A stretch of 64,000 bases of DNA from Ganoderma boninense. Its lineage: Eukaryota; Basidiomycota; Agaricomycetes; Polyporales; Polyporaceae. The stretch is taken from the NCBI GenBank assembly GCA_002900995.3, contig CM035305.1, forward strand, positions 2,836,467 to 2,900,466. Direction: 5' to 3'. The notes under the pieces are model-generated. The model searched no databases, was not told the DNA's origin, and saw only the letters and a list, made by a program, of their open reading frames with translations. Below, piece after piece: positions 49,901-61,700 of this stretch (its first letter is position 1; every line of letters begins with the position of its first letter). A program made the translations under genes and the position numbers.

Positions 49901-51547
49901 CTGATGGTTGCACATACCGTGCAGCACGTACACACGTTGCGGCTGGCCTTGCCCGATGGTCGGCAGTACCTTCTGCAGGCTTCCGACGAGAAGGATATGA
50001 ACGAATGGATTTCTCGCATCAACTATGCTGGCGCTTTCAAAACTGCAGGAGTGCGGATGCGAGCCCTAGGGCTCTCCACCCAGGACATCGAACTCACTGG
50101 CATCGCCGCCGCCGCGTCGCACCTAAAGGACCTGAAGCATAACTTGGTGCACACACTGCCTGTCATACGCACGTGGGACAGGCGCTTGTCAGCGGATCTC
50201 GATCGATCCTCCCGTGTGACGGCTAACGCGGACTCGGAGCCGACACGTCCCTCATCAAATGGCCAGGGCAAGGCGTCGCGTGCGAGGCAGGACTCACTGG
50301 GCTCTGCTGGCTCGGATCCAAGTGCGTCTCCGTACGACAACTCTGCGTGGCTCTTCAAAGCGACCTTCGACGAGGTCAAGACAGAGCTCGCGGCGGCGCG
50401 CAATCAGTCGCCGGAACAGATGAGCATCCGGTCTACGCGCAAACGCGCATATAGCTTGGAATCCACGCTCGCTTCGCCATTTGTCTCCGTTGTCGTCCAC
50501 ACGAACGGCGACACAAAGCCACGCCTCTCCACGCGACCCGAGATCATCAGGTCCAAGGTGGAGGATTTGGACTCGAAGCTGTCCCTGGCGCGGACACAGC
50601 TCGATACGGAGATGCGCTTCGTGCGTAACCTGGCCGTGCTGACCCCCTTCCAGCGTGCGACACGCGACCGACTACAGGGCGCCGTGCAGCTGATCGCGAA
50701 GCGCGTGATGCAAGTCCGTCTCGATATCGAAAAGCTGGTTTGTTACCGAGAGGTGCTCACCAGCGACCTGGCTGCGGAGGAACGCGACTGGCAACGGACG
50801 AAGCACCTGGCTATGCGCGCAGCAACCCAGAAGTTGGCTGACCAACGGGAAGCAGATCGGGAAGCTGAACGTGTCGTAGAGCGGGAGCAAGAGCGGGGGA
50901 ATCATCCTCGTGATATGGCCTCTCTCACCCTCTCTGCGTATGTGGACCAGACGGCGCCAGCTGCAGTGTCTTCTCCTGTCGCCATCCCACTGCGGGCCAC
51001 TCGAGGCCAGGAGTCGTCGGTCACAGAATCGTTCCGGACGGCTCGGTCTGGGAATGGCTCTGTGTGGAGCGGGCGCAAGCGGAGTTCGACGCTGACGTTC
51101 GGCTCGCCGAACACGGTCGACTCGTCTCTGACGTCCCCTGTCGACATAGGCAGCGCCTCAACGTCCGACACCTCCTTCCCGTCCCCGAACTTGTCGGAAC
51201 GGCGCCGAGCAGTCCCCCTCGCAGCCCAGGCATCGCTCGAGAGCGCGGTGAGCACTGAGGAGGCCTCGCACGAGAAGTTCTACACCGCGCCCGAGATGCC
51301 AGAAGAACAGGCGGAGGAGTGGAACAAGACGCGGGCGGCGAAGCGGGTGTCGCTCGTGAAGCTGCCTTCGGACCTCCGGATCTCGATGCTGTTTGGCAAG
51401 CATGCTAGGGACCAGACCAGCACGCCAGAGGTGGCGGAGGATCCAGCCTCTCCTTCGACGACGGCCGTATCGCCAGCCTCAAGGAGACGCAGCCTGAGCC
51501 CGTATGAGCATCCGTCCTGCCCCACAGTGACCATGTTGGACGTGTGA
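46929..51547 (+). CDS. Sec7-PH domain Arf guanine nucleotide exchange factor (Syt1-like)
   Basis: A large GEF for Arf/Arl GTPases in vesicle traffic, of the fungal Syt1 type. A disordered Ser/Pro/Thr/Arg-rich N-terminus of about 540 residues leads into EEETPEDYLHRLVEAISKGE, the start of the Sec7 domain. The glutamic-finger motif reads LMDVGLPRETQQIDRVIEAF, keeping the Glu where canonical proteins have LPGEA. Motif 2 is YILAFSLIMLHTDAFNKSNK, then MTKADYIKNTRLPGVAPEVL and CFYDNIVFAPFIFIEDP. A PH domain follows (VWNVKVTKFGLMLRKEDILE, WREWCVLLTGSQLMFFRDPT, RLALPDGRQYLLQASDEKDM, NEWISRINYAGAFKTAGVRM), then coiled coil (SKVEDLDSKLSLARTQLDTE) and a Ser-rich tail ending PTVTMLDV. Six GT-AG introns; about 1,400 residues. 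Confidence 0.92.
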
Positions 51548-52420
51548 GGCCGCTGATGGAGATGGATGCACGAATCGCCATGTGGTATTTTCTTTCGCAT
51601 TCTGTACGTTCGTCGGACCTGTTGGCTCTCTGGATGGTAGTTCTCCTTCATTATTGTTCACGCACCATCGGTATCGTTGCATTCGCCCATGTTTTGCACT
51701 CTCTATTGCACATTCCATAGATACATTGACTTTTGATTTTTTCTCCCTCCAATCTTCCGTGGACACGAGGTGGATATTTGAGCTCCACAGCCGCAAGCCT
51801 GGCGAACTCCGGCGTCTGCTCAGCGCTCCTCCTCCGTCTTGCGGTTTTCTATTGGACCGGACAAACGAGTGAGGCACTTGCAAGGAACCGAGCCAATTAG
51901 ATGGGGAGATGGGCCCTGGAATGGCGGTATAGTCTAAGGGCATATATAGGGCTTAGAGCCAGGAGTCGGCTATGAGGGGATCAGTGCCGTTGGGGTCGGT
52001 GGGCGCGTGGGTGCGGCTGGTGGAGGGGAGATTCCTTATGGGGCTGAGAAGGAAGCGAGGAGGGGATCGGGTATCCACTGCGCATGTTTGCCGCAGACGC
52101 GACCACACGCCCCTCGCTGCAGCCTGCGGGAAGGCTTGGGCTGCTGCGATGGATGCTAGCCAGTTGCCAGCCGCGTTCTGTTCTCGCGCTGGTCTTCTCA
52201 GCACGCTCACTGCCCGCACCGCGCCCTGTCCATGGCCCATGGCTCCCGTCTGCTCCCTCTAGCCCTCACTTCTCCGTCCCTCCCGCTCTGTTTCCTGCTT
52301 TCTGCTCTCCCTCTTCTATGTGCATCCACGCACACTCAGCTCATCTCAGGCGTGTCATTTGCCCTTCGCTCTTCTCATTGAATCCGTTCCCTCCGCTCCC
52401 AGCTCTTCTCCGCCTCCGCC
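51548..52420. other. Intergenic region upstream of the 52.4-kb gene
   Basis: About 870 bp with the 3' UTR of the Sec7 gene, then a strongly CT-rich leader (about 52240-52420) before the next ATG. No independent gene seen. Confidence 0.55.
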
Positions 52421-55269
52421 ATGCTCTCGTCTAATCCAAACCGCAAGAGCTTTTCCCTCAGTCTCACCTTCTCCCTCTCAAAGCAGCCCTCAACCTCCCG
52501 TCTTCCCAATGATCACGATGCGCCTTACAAGTCCCTGTCGCATACACCCCGCGAACTCTTTGCCTCTCCCCGCAGCCCTGTCTTTCCCGCGTCCCTCCAC
52601 CTGAAACAGGAGCAGCCAGTGCTTCCTCTCCCACTCACGGACGTTTTGGACCCCACCGAGAAGATGAAGCTACTTCGGAAGACAAGGAAGTTGAGCCGAA
52701 TTCTTGGAGAAGTGCCTATCGCCGTCTCTATTAACGAACCTGGTTCCCAACCCGACACACCAGCGGACATGCATGTCGGCTTGCCCGGCCTTCGTGAGGA
52801 GCCCGCTCTTTCGAGCTCTCCGTCCCCATCTATGCCCGCGTCATCTTCTCCAGCGAAGCCCCCTCTTCTGTCTGCTGCACGACTATACTCCCTCAGACGC
52901 AGCGCAACCGTGGGCCCCATGACGATCCAGTGGCGAGGAGAAGTGCAGCGCACGCGCTCTCTCGCTTCGCTTCGCACATCACTCACAATTCCCCCCGCGG
53001 CGATTACGACACGTCCCTCGCCTATCTCGCCCGTTGAGTTCTCGTGGCCCGAGAACCCTCCGCCCGTCCCTCCGCCGGACGCGCCGACACGAGACGACAC
53101 GCACGAGTCGGCCGCCCCTTCTTCCATGACTTCCCTGCACAGACGGGACTCGGTTTTATCTGTCTCTTCGACACGACTGCCCGCCGGAGAGACTCGACCA
53201 CATCCTCCATTCTCTCCCCCGAGCGGACTCCCGAGCAAGTGCAGCGTGCACGGGCAGCCAGGCTCAGCCGCAAGTTGGGGGAGAACCTCCCTCCCGACAT
53301 CCTCCTTCGCGCCTCATCACCGCTCCCGCGTCTGTTCGCCCCCACTCCGTCGTTGGTGCCGTTCGGGGGCGCGTCTATGGGAAAGCAGGATCGCCGCGGC
53401 GGTGTCAGACGGAGCACGTCCACGAAGCGTGTCGCCACCCGCGACCGGCTGCACCCTACTAAACGTCCACGCAGTCTCGACGTTCGCGCCTCAGGTGGCC
53501 GTGTTCCTGACGTGGACGCGAACGCCCAGCAGCGTGTCCTGCTTAGGAAGAGTCGATCAACATCAGACAAGATGCGGCCCATGACTGCGAGCGCGGCGGA
53601 GGTGTCTCCAGCACCCAAGCTACGCGACGTTGACCTTGACACGGACTCGGATTTGGATATTGACGACCTCTCACGACCTCTCACGTCGGCGATAGACAAG
53701 CAGCGCGCTCTCAATGTACGGCGGGCGCGTAAGATGGCCCAGGTACGTCTCTGTTGTGGGTCTACCACCTGTGTTATGTATGTTCGTGGGCTCACTTGAA
53801 TTCGTCGCACGGTGTATTCCACATTGCAGCTGTTTGGGAATGATCCCCCTCCGGCGTTGTTCCAGGTCACGAATTTCCCCTCACCCAACGTCTTGGATGC
53901 CTCTCTGCGGGATGCGCTCTACCCCGCTGGCCGTGCAAGGCATGATTCGGACGCGGCGTTTATTTCCGTTCCTCCCAGCCAGGGCCTCGTGACATCGAAC
54001 GCGGACGACGAGGAGAAGCGTCAAAGTCAAGCTTCTTCCACGGGCAATCTTTCTCCTCTGATCTTCGCCAACCCAGCTTCAGGCTTGTCCTCCACGTCAA
54101 CGACGCCTTATCCTGACGACTTGACCGGCGACGGAGAGTCAGAGCTCTTACCGTACCTCAAACCCGACGATGAATACGTTTCAGACTTGCGCACACCATC
54201 GCTCTTTGCCCTCCCGCCTCTCATCCACCCATTGACTTGTCCCAGCCAGGGCTCTGTCGCGTCATCCACGTCGATACCAGGCTTGTCTTCCACAGCCTCA
54301 CAACAATCTCAAGTTCCTTTAACTTCCCAGGGCGCCCTACCATCCCCAATCAGAAGCATGTTCCGTGCCGTGAGCCCACCTCCCTTCGTCACCATGTTCC
54401 ATTGGGGTACTTCTTCGGGATCTCTGTCTGCACCCGCCTCTCCTCCGATACCGCACGTCACTCCCGCATCGCCCCTTTCCCCCGGTTTCGCCAGCGCATC
54501 AGAGGTCAGCCCCTCAGATCCCATGTTCCGCATGCGTCGCGTACGCGCTGCCAAGCTCTCTCGCTTCTTCGGCGTCGGAATGAATGACATCACCGGCATG
54601 CTCGTGAATAATGAGCCTATGCTGAGTAGCGTTGATGTGCCCTCTGACGACCACGACAGCATACCTGGCGGGCAGTCTGCTCGCTCGTCCTCCTCCCATT
54701 CGCTCCCTCTCTCCCATACCACGTCTCGTTCGTATTCTCAGCAGAACCACGACGAGATACCCCCGGTCCCACCCATGCCGCCGCTCAAGGTTTTGAAGAC
54801 GGATTCGGTTGAGACTTTCTCCCCTCCGTCGTCCCCGCGGTCCTCCCGGTGGTTTTCGAATTCCGGACACAGCGAGCCCGAGTCGGAGGAGTCTTCGCGT
54901 CCCTCGCGCAAGAGCCCGGGGCCGCGTCGGAGCCAGAGTGCTTCGCGTACTTCCCGCCGGACTCGTCAGTCTCAATCTCAGGCTCAGCCTTCTCAGGCGC
55001 GTCCCCGCCAGCCTTCTCGCTCTTCCTCGGCCAGTGCTGTCCCCCCAGCTGTCGACCGCAACCGCTCGAACAGCGAGCCCGAGGCGAAGGTCGGGCCACC
55101 TCCCCCGCCTCCGCCCATGGCTCGTCAAGAGCGGACGTGCTCGACGACGGTTGAGATCGCGGCGGAGTACCGGGGCCCGAAGTACTTCTTCCGGGAGAGC
55201 AGGCAGCTGGGCAAGACCAAGGAGCTGGAGATGCACGCGGCGATCAAGCAGCTGCGCAAGATCAAGTAG
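52421..55269 (+). CDS. Long Ser/Pro-rich unrecognised protein with repeated KLSRxxG motif; apparent frameshift
   Basis: Reading from the ATG at 52421 gives MLSSNPNRKSFSLSLTFSLS and a Ser/Pro-rich region. At about 53165-53180 (SVLSVSSTR) the protein-like frame moves by one base to TTARRRDSTTSSILSPERTP with no possible intron between. That frame runs to KMAQ at 53742, then a normal intron (53743-53829) joins LFGNDPPPALFQVTNFPSPN. The protein ends TTVEIAAEYRGPKYFFRESR and LGKTKELEMHAAIKQLRKIK, a compact C-terminal block. Four short similar segments recur: RKLSRILGEVP, RLSRKLGENLP, RKMAQLFGNDPP and KLSRFFGVGMND. About 920 residues if the frame is continuous. No named domain recognised. The frameshift may be a base error; otherwise the protein would end at 53584. 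Confidence 0.72.
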
Positions 55270-58200
55270 CATGTATGTAGTACCTATCCCCCCTTATACT
55301 CGCACTATCTTACAGCTCTCTCTCTCATGGCGTCTATCCCGCTTTCGAGTCTCGCTCGCGAGTCGCATATTGAGTACTATTCCCGTCGTTATGTTACGAT
55401 CGTTGAGTCCATGTCTACGTCTTCCCATCTACCCATCCATCTTATTACTGTCGCATCACCTATCGCACGCATTGTCTCTGGATGTTGCTCCTGGAATCTA
55501 TATCCGCTAGTGACCTTTTGGTCTCCTGGCATTGCTTGCGCCTTCTTTGTGGGTCTGGCTCTTGTCGCCGACTATGTGGCCGGCCCCATGCCAGTATGGT
55601 CCTTGGGTTTTGCTGTTACAATAACATGACCTTCGACGCTGAATGATCAAGGTCGCGCATGTCGACTACACCCAAAAACTGGTAAACAAATATGAACAAA
55701 TTGGATAGGAAGAGCGACTTTTTTTCAGCTCGTATACTGGCACTGGCCCTTGTAGGCTGGTGTTGGGAACTGACCATTACCGATCAGCCCATATATGGGC
55801 GGTTTGTAGCCTTTTTTGGAGATGGATGCGAATGAGCGGTGAGTAGTGCCATTCCCATTGCAGGCGTCCACCAGTGGAATGTGTTGGAACACGAATTTTT
55901 GTCAAGCGAAGGCTTGTTCGCCGGGACTGTCCAACGTACGATATAGCGCGGGATTGTACCTTTTTGTAGCCATCCGTTTGCCTCTGTACCACGACGACCG
56001 GTACAGGACAACCATAACACACTCGCTTTTCGCTGTCTAGCTACGGCTGGCGGGATGTATATGGATGAAATCAACAAATGATGCCGCCGCAGTGCGGCGT
56101 CTAGGCCCTGCCTCCAGCGTTCTCCGGCTAGATCGGACCCGAGTTAGGCGCTTGACTCACCAAATCAGTACCAGCCTGAGCAGTGCACCAGCTCGTTTCT
56201 CCCGTTCGCCAAACGTCAGCTGCAGGCACACCCGGTCGAAGTCTATCCTCGCTCTTCGTAGTCACTTTATTCTGCTTTTATGTACTACCCGCCATTCCGG
56301 AGATAATCCTCGTCCACCATCGCCTATCCCAGCTCCTCCCCTTCTCAAACGGTCCATCCCAGCACAGCGAACGTCCCTCACCCGCCGTCTCGTGGTCCCC
56401 AGGATCCTGTCTATCGCAGGCAGATTACGCCCTCCCAGCACCATTCCATGAATCCTGAGCACCCTTCCTCATAAACCTTTATGCGTATGTCCGTCCGACG
56501 TTTCCACTTCATGGTTTGGCTGAACATCTCTGTTCGAAAGTCCAGAGAATCACTATATGGTCCGCAGTAAAACAGTACGTCGTTGTGCAACGTCCAGAGC
56601 AGCTCGCGCTCCATTTTCCACCCAGCGTTAGTCGCCGGACTCGGTTGGCTTCTATACTCCGACAGCTAAGTTTATGCATGTCGGCCATTGTTCATCGGGC
56701 ATATACTGTAAGTAGAAGTATATGTCCCCGTCGCCATACTTGCAGCCCCTTTTCCATCGTGGATTGATAGGCCGACCCGCGCTGACATCTCGCGGGTGGA
56801 CGCTCGGCTACGTCAAATTCCTCCGGTGCTCCTTCGATTATTATCCTTGGCGTCCCGCCCTAGATTCATCTCAAATTGTCGCCCCTCCGCGTCGCGCCGT
56901 GAGTGCGAACACCATGTCTGCCTAACGTGCTGCTCCCTCCCCCGCCCTTGTGATCGAGAGCGCGAACATGTGTGCACGTCATGTAGCGGCTTCTCTGCCG
57001 CAGTACGTTTGGACACGAAAGGGCAGCATCATCGATGGTCAACCTGAATTTGTGATCGCCTGGGTGTAATAGGTAAGAAGAACATCTCCACATGTTTCCT
57101 GTTCTTCCAACGCGCATAGACTATCCCACCATTTTGGATAAGGCTCGCCCGGTCTCCGTTTCCTCATGATGATTCTCGTTTGTAGCATATGTATGTGTGT
57201 CAATGGATTGAACCAAGCGGAGCTTTGTTTGTAAGCATAGCTATCCGCCCTCGGTGGGACAGCGTGCTCAGCGTGGGCGCGACTTCACCGGCGCGCACTT
57301 CTTGGAGCTTGTACTCATGATCATATGTTATCCCATCCATCATCATGTAGGGAATAGACGTCTGCAGCGCGCAGGTCTTGAATTTATTGCCCAGGAATAA
57401 GGTGATGCGGAGGAGATTTTTACGTGCGAAGTCTATTGTTATATGAATGGTTTTGAACATACAGACCGACAACGTTCGGGCACCCTTAATTCTTCAGCTG
57501 CATGCTCGAATGTCCCGGTGGTACCTTTCGCTCATATTTCCCCCACTGCGTGGCCGGAGAACGTCGACCTCGGCCTAAAAGGTTGAATCGTTGAGTATGC
57601 CAACGCGGGGCGACATGCATGCCGTGTTGGGATGTGTTTGATGGCGACGACGTCGGCTAGCCTCATAACGACCCATGACCTCCCATGACCTCCACCAATA
57701 GCCTCCGGTGTCCTCGAGACGTGCCTGGTAGTAGCCAATGCCCTCGAACTTTTTTGATCTTCAATCTCATATAATGCGCCTGCTCCGGCATATCTTGTGG
57801 TCTACATAGGAATTTTACTCGAAGGGCTCTTCGCAAAAGCAGGCGAAAATCACCCTGGAACAACGACTGCAGAAGGTTCAAATGGTCAAGAAAGACACCA
57901 TGGAGGCTAGTCTGGCTGTCACTAGGCTGTCGCGATCGGCTGAAGCCTTGAGGTAGCCGCCCCTCCCGAGGAGTTCAGCACGATACAACATCGTTGAGCC
58001 GAAGGCCGCATTCGCGCGACTTCTCTCAAGCTTCCGAGACTGAGTCACACCGCATCCCACAGTCCGGAAAGATGGTGACTCACCGTATTAACCTGCCAAA
58101 GGTCGAAGGCACACTGATAGCCGCTGTCTTCTCAGTCCGATGCTGACATTTGTTTCTTCCAAAGCTTAGCGCAGACGGGAAAACTGCGAAGGTGGTTATT

Positions 58201-58281
58201 CGGTGGGGGCACCATTCGGATAAAACGCGTTGACCACCAGGACAGTCCAAGCAAGAGTTCCCCCTCGCCGCCATCGTAGAC
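55270..58281. other. Gene-poor interval of about 3 kb
   Basis: AT-richer than the left part of the window. It begins with the 3' UTR of the Ser/Pro-rich gene. A 90-codon minus ORF at 57200-57472 (holding FKTIHITIDFARKNLLRITL and CALQTSIPYMMMDGITYDHE) looks mildly protein-like. I cannot extend it by splicing or name it. The rest shows no supported feature. Confidence 0.4.
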
Positions 58282-58934
58282 ATGTCAGAGCTCCATAACG
58301 GAAAACCCGTCGACGTTCTCGTCTCGACTCGTCCTACTAGCGAGGACAAACCGGAGTCTGTCGAAGGTGATGTGACCCGAACTTTTCTTCTCAACCTTCC
58401 GCTGAATGTCGACCCAGGGAAGCGCAAGCGCACTGACTGCGATTCTGATACAGAGTCTGACTTGACCGAAATGGGAGAAGAAGGTGGGAACCGTTACTAG
58501 CTTTGTTCAACCCTTTCCGCTACTGATCAACTCGTTTGCAGAGGAGGAAATTTTGATTCCGCCTGCGAAAAGGGCGCGAGGTTAGTTCCCCCGGCATAAC
58601 AGTCAAGCTCAGCCCACTCACCTCTATTTGCTCAGCTGATTCTGTTGTCATCGACGACGCCGTGACTGATGGGGAAACTTACGAGAATAATCTGGCTGTG
58701 CTCTTTAAGCTCAACGAGCTGAACGGCGGTTTGACTTCCCAGCAACTGTCGGCGATCATATGCAAGTGTTGCTCCTGTGGCAAGATATTCACGAAGCACG
58801 TATTTTATACTTATCATTCGCACTACTGCCCCTCGTTGTCGTAGATTAGTTGTATCTGTGAACTGTATCACGGCAAGGATAATGCGGTCAAACTTACTTC
58901 CACGGATCCGGCGGCCCGCGATGCTCGCAGCTAA
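58282..58934 (+). CDS. Small acidic/basic unrecognised protein with Cys-rich C-terminus
   Basis: Exon 1 from the ATG at 58282 reads MSELHNGKPVDVLVSTRPTS and an acidic block ending LTEMGEE. Introns (GTGGGA…GCAG and GTTAGT…CTCAG) join EEEILIPPAKRAR, a possible nuclear localisation signal, to ADSVVIDDAVTDGETYENNL and AVLFKLNELNGGLTSQQLSA. IICKCCSCGKIFTKH then gives a zinc-finger-like Cys cluster. Reading on directly ends at 58844 (HSHYCPSLS). A 45-nt GT-AG intron at 58801-58845 instead joins ISCICELYHGKDNAVKLTST and ends at 58934. The second model adds more Cys/His and is slightly preferred. It may be a nuclear protein; no family recognised. Confidence 0.5.
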
Positions 58935-59029
58935 TTGGGACTCCGCCTGTTGTCGTCATCGCCGAGTCTTCCTCCATCTCCATGCTAAGTAACACCCTGC
59001 CTTAGCTATCGTGGGATGCTTCGTCTCCC

Positions 59030-61700
59030 ATGGCCACCGTTTTCCCGGCTAGGCCTATGTGGTTCATTCATCTCTATGACCGCCACGTCGCCGACCACAT
59101 CATCGACATTGTCGCTGCCACTCACACCCCCTTCCCCGGGCTCCTCGCAAGGTTCGCTTCCAGCGACCTTATTCCACTCCACCTCTCTCTCCAAGCATCG
59201 TAAAAGGTCACTCGCCCGATAATCTCTGTGGAGGCACCAAGACCGTTGAACCCCAGTACGCCCTCCCTCCGCACCTCTGTCCCTCTTCCTCCCCTTCTTC
59301 ACTGAGTGTTGTCTATCCATCCCTTTTTGCCCCCTCCCCTTCAACCGATCCCCATCCCCTCGCACGCAAGGGCAACCGCCATAATGAGGACACGTGCAGG
59401 TCGCATTGGGGAGAGGGAGGCGGAGAAGGCCGCGAGGATCGACGAGCTCATGATGGCAAGGCGACTGTTCAAGCGCAGTTAATGTCCAAAGCATTGCTGC
59501 TGATGACGACGAGCACGATCCTAGGTTCGAGCCGGAGGACGAGGACGTGCGCTTCGAGAGGATAAAGCGCGAAGTCCAGCACGCACTCGGCCCCAAGATC
59601 GATGTTGAGCAGCTCATCGAACAGGTCGCGCGCCAAGAAAAAGGCTTCGACGACATAGCGAGCTGCGACGCGGACCTCACGATCGACGGTGGCACGGACC
59701 TCTCCCGAACCTGCTCCCGCATCCTTGACATTATCTTCACGGGCGAGGTGAGCATTCTTTCTTCCTTTTTTCATTCTCGCCCATCATTCGCTTTCGTGTC
59801 CATATATCCGTCTTTTCGCCGTCATTGTCACCCATTCACCTTCTCTATCTCTGTCTGACTGTTGGCCCGAGCACGCACGTACAGACCATGCACCAACACG
59901 CACTCACGCAAGGCGACTTCCAGATCTACGGCCGTGCGCATTGTGGTCCTCGTCCTCACGCCCGTCTGGCACGGCGCCGGCCTCTCCCTGCTCGATATGT
60001 TCCTCTTTTCGGCAGATACCTTGTCGGCGGGCCACGCGACAACCTCGTCAGCTCCTTGCGCCACGACACCGGCAATGTTCACTCCATCCCTGTCGAAGGC
60101 TCGTTGGTCTTCAGCAGGATCGACGAGATCGATGTTCCGGCTGGAGAGGCGGGTGCAGGTGCACGGGAAGGCAGGGACGAGAAGGGTTCGGTGGGTCCGT
60201 CGGACAGCAGCCGGCGTAGGATATCGGTGACGGATGTCGGTGATGGGCAGGTTACACTGGTCCTTCGGCACAGACTTAGGCTTAAAGGAGACTACTCGGG
60301 CACAGCGCGTTGTGGTGGTGGGGGTGGTGTCAGTGCATGGAGCTGGAGTATGGTGATGCCACAGTTCGAGCTCTCAAGGTGCACCGTCGTGTTCGGGGAT
60401 GTGCTCCTGTCCGTGTTGTTCGAGCGCGACGAATGTGGCTATGGCATTCGTGACTACGAGAAGGTTGTGTGGTTGCTTCTGTCTCAAAAACCCACTGAGG
60501 TGTGTCACGACCCTAATCCTTAACCTGCTGCGCCGTATAGTCGGAAACAAAGTGTTAACGGTGGTATAGGGACACATTTCAGCAGCCCCCGGGCCCAACC
60601 GAACATGGACTACAAAATTTTCACCATAATGTTTGCGGGGTCGACGTCCGAGGAGGCAACAAAGACGCTGCCACAACCTCCTCAGCCTGGCCGACGATTG
60701 TACTGCGGCAGACCCACCTGAGCTGCCTGCACCCACCCAATGCGACGCTATACGTCGGATTCCACCGCAAGACTCTGCGGAACGTCCTCCAGCTGCATTT
60801 CGACGTGCTCGCTCATTACATTTTCGTGCTCCTGCCACCCTCCGCCTCGAGTGAGATGTTTCGCCCGCCAATTGTGGTGCTAGGGCGGCGTTTACCGTCA
60901 ACTGATGTCGGATGCGCTCCGCCACAGCTTCAATATGGACGGCAATGTGCCCCCCTTGCCTCTCGTGTAGCGCTTCAGGACAGTCTCGGCCGCGTGCGTT
61001 GTGGAATCATAGGAAGGCATCCGGAGTGCGCGAACAGGGACTCTGGGGTCCTCGCATGCACGGAGGTAGGGAGGGCGCGATGAAGCTTGCACACTTGTAC
61101 TCGAGCTCGAGGAACTTCAACGAGGGTCGTGTCGCTCCCGCCGACGGCTTCACATAACCTTATTCAATGTTGACTGATGTTCTCAATTTGCGCTAGGATA
61201 GGACCTTTCTGCAGTTGATCTCGATAATCGGCCGGAGTATTCACGCATGCAGTCAGCATTTGCGTCTATATGAACACCATCCCTCTGGACAATCCCCAGC
61301 TGATCCTTCACCGTCTCACGGCGCTGTCTTGACTTCTTCCCCTATCCTGCGTCGTCCTCGGATGCTGTTCATTCAGTGAAATGGCCTATCGGGTATATTA
61401 GGTGAGTCTTTTGAGCTAACGGTTTTCGGCCATGCTCAAAACGGGTTAGGTACTCAGGGGAAGCATTGCATCGCGTTCCGTCTGGAGTCCCACAATGCAT
61501 TACTTAGCAAGGACGCTATCTCTCAAGGGTACGTCAATGCTTTCGCGCTCTCAAGTCATGTACGCTGCTGATTGTTGTCATTGACTCTATGACCCTCGCC
61601 CCCGCTTTAGGACACGAGGGTCTCGTTTGCCTCCTGGCCTCGTCGACACCTTCCATGCGTCGACAAGCGGCAACGGCCATGACGTTATGAACAAACAGTA
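59030..61700 (+). pseudogene. Degenerate or mis-assembled protein-coding locus, family unknown
   Basis: Several strongly protein-like patches with C/G-ending codons lie in order on the plus strand but in changing frames. MATVFPARPMWFIHLYDRHV and ADHIIDIVAATHTPFPGLLA (from 59030) stop at a TAA at 59201; one extra base would continue into VKGHSPDNLCGGTKTVEP. IGEREAEKAARIDELMMARR (59394 on) is followed one frame away by DPRFEPEDEDVRFERIKREV and VEQLIEQVARQEKGFDDIAS. A GTGAGC intron then leads to TMHQHALTQGDFQIYG, VVLVLTPVWHGAGLSLLDMF in another frame, and YLVGGPRDNLVSSLRHDTGN. Further on are LHPPNATLYVGFHRKTLRNV, GVYRQLMSDALRHSFNMDGN and, near 61450-61700, QGKHCIAFRLESHNALLSKD spliced to TRGSRLPPGLVDTFHASTSG. 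At least three frame breaks lack intron borders, so I call it a pseudogene rather than a gene. The function is unknown. Confidence 0.4.
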
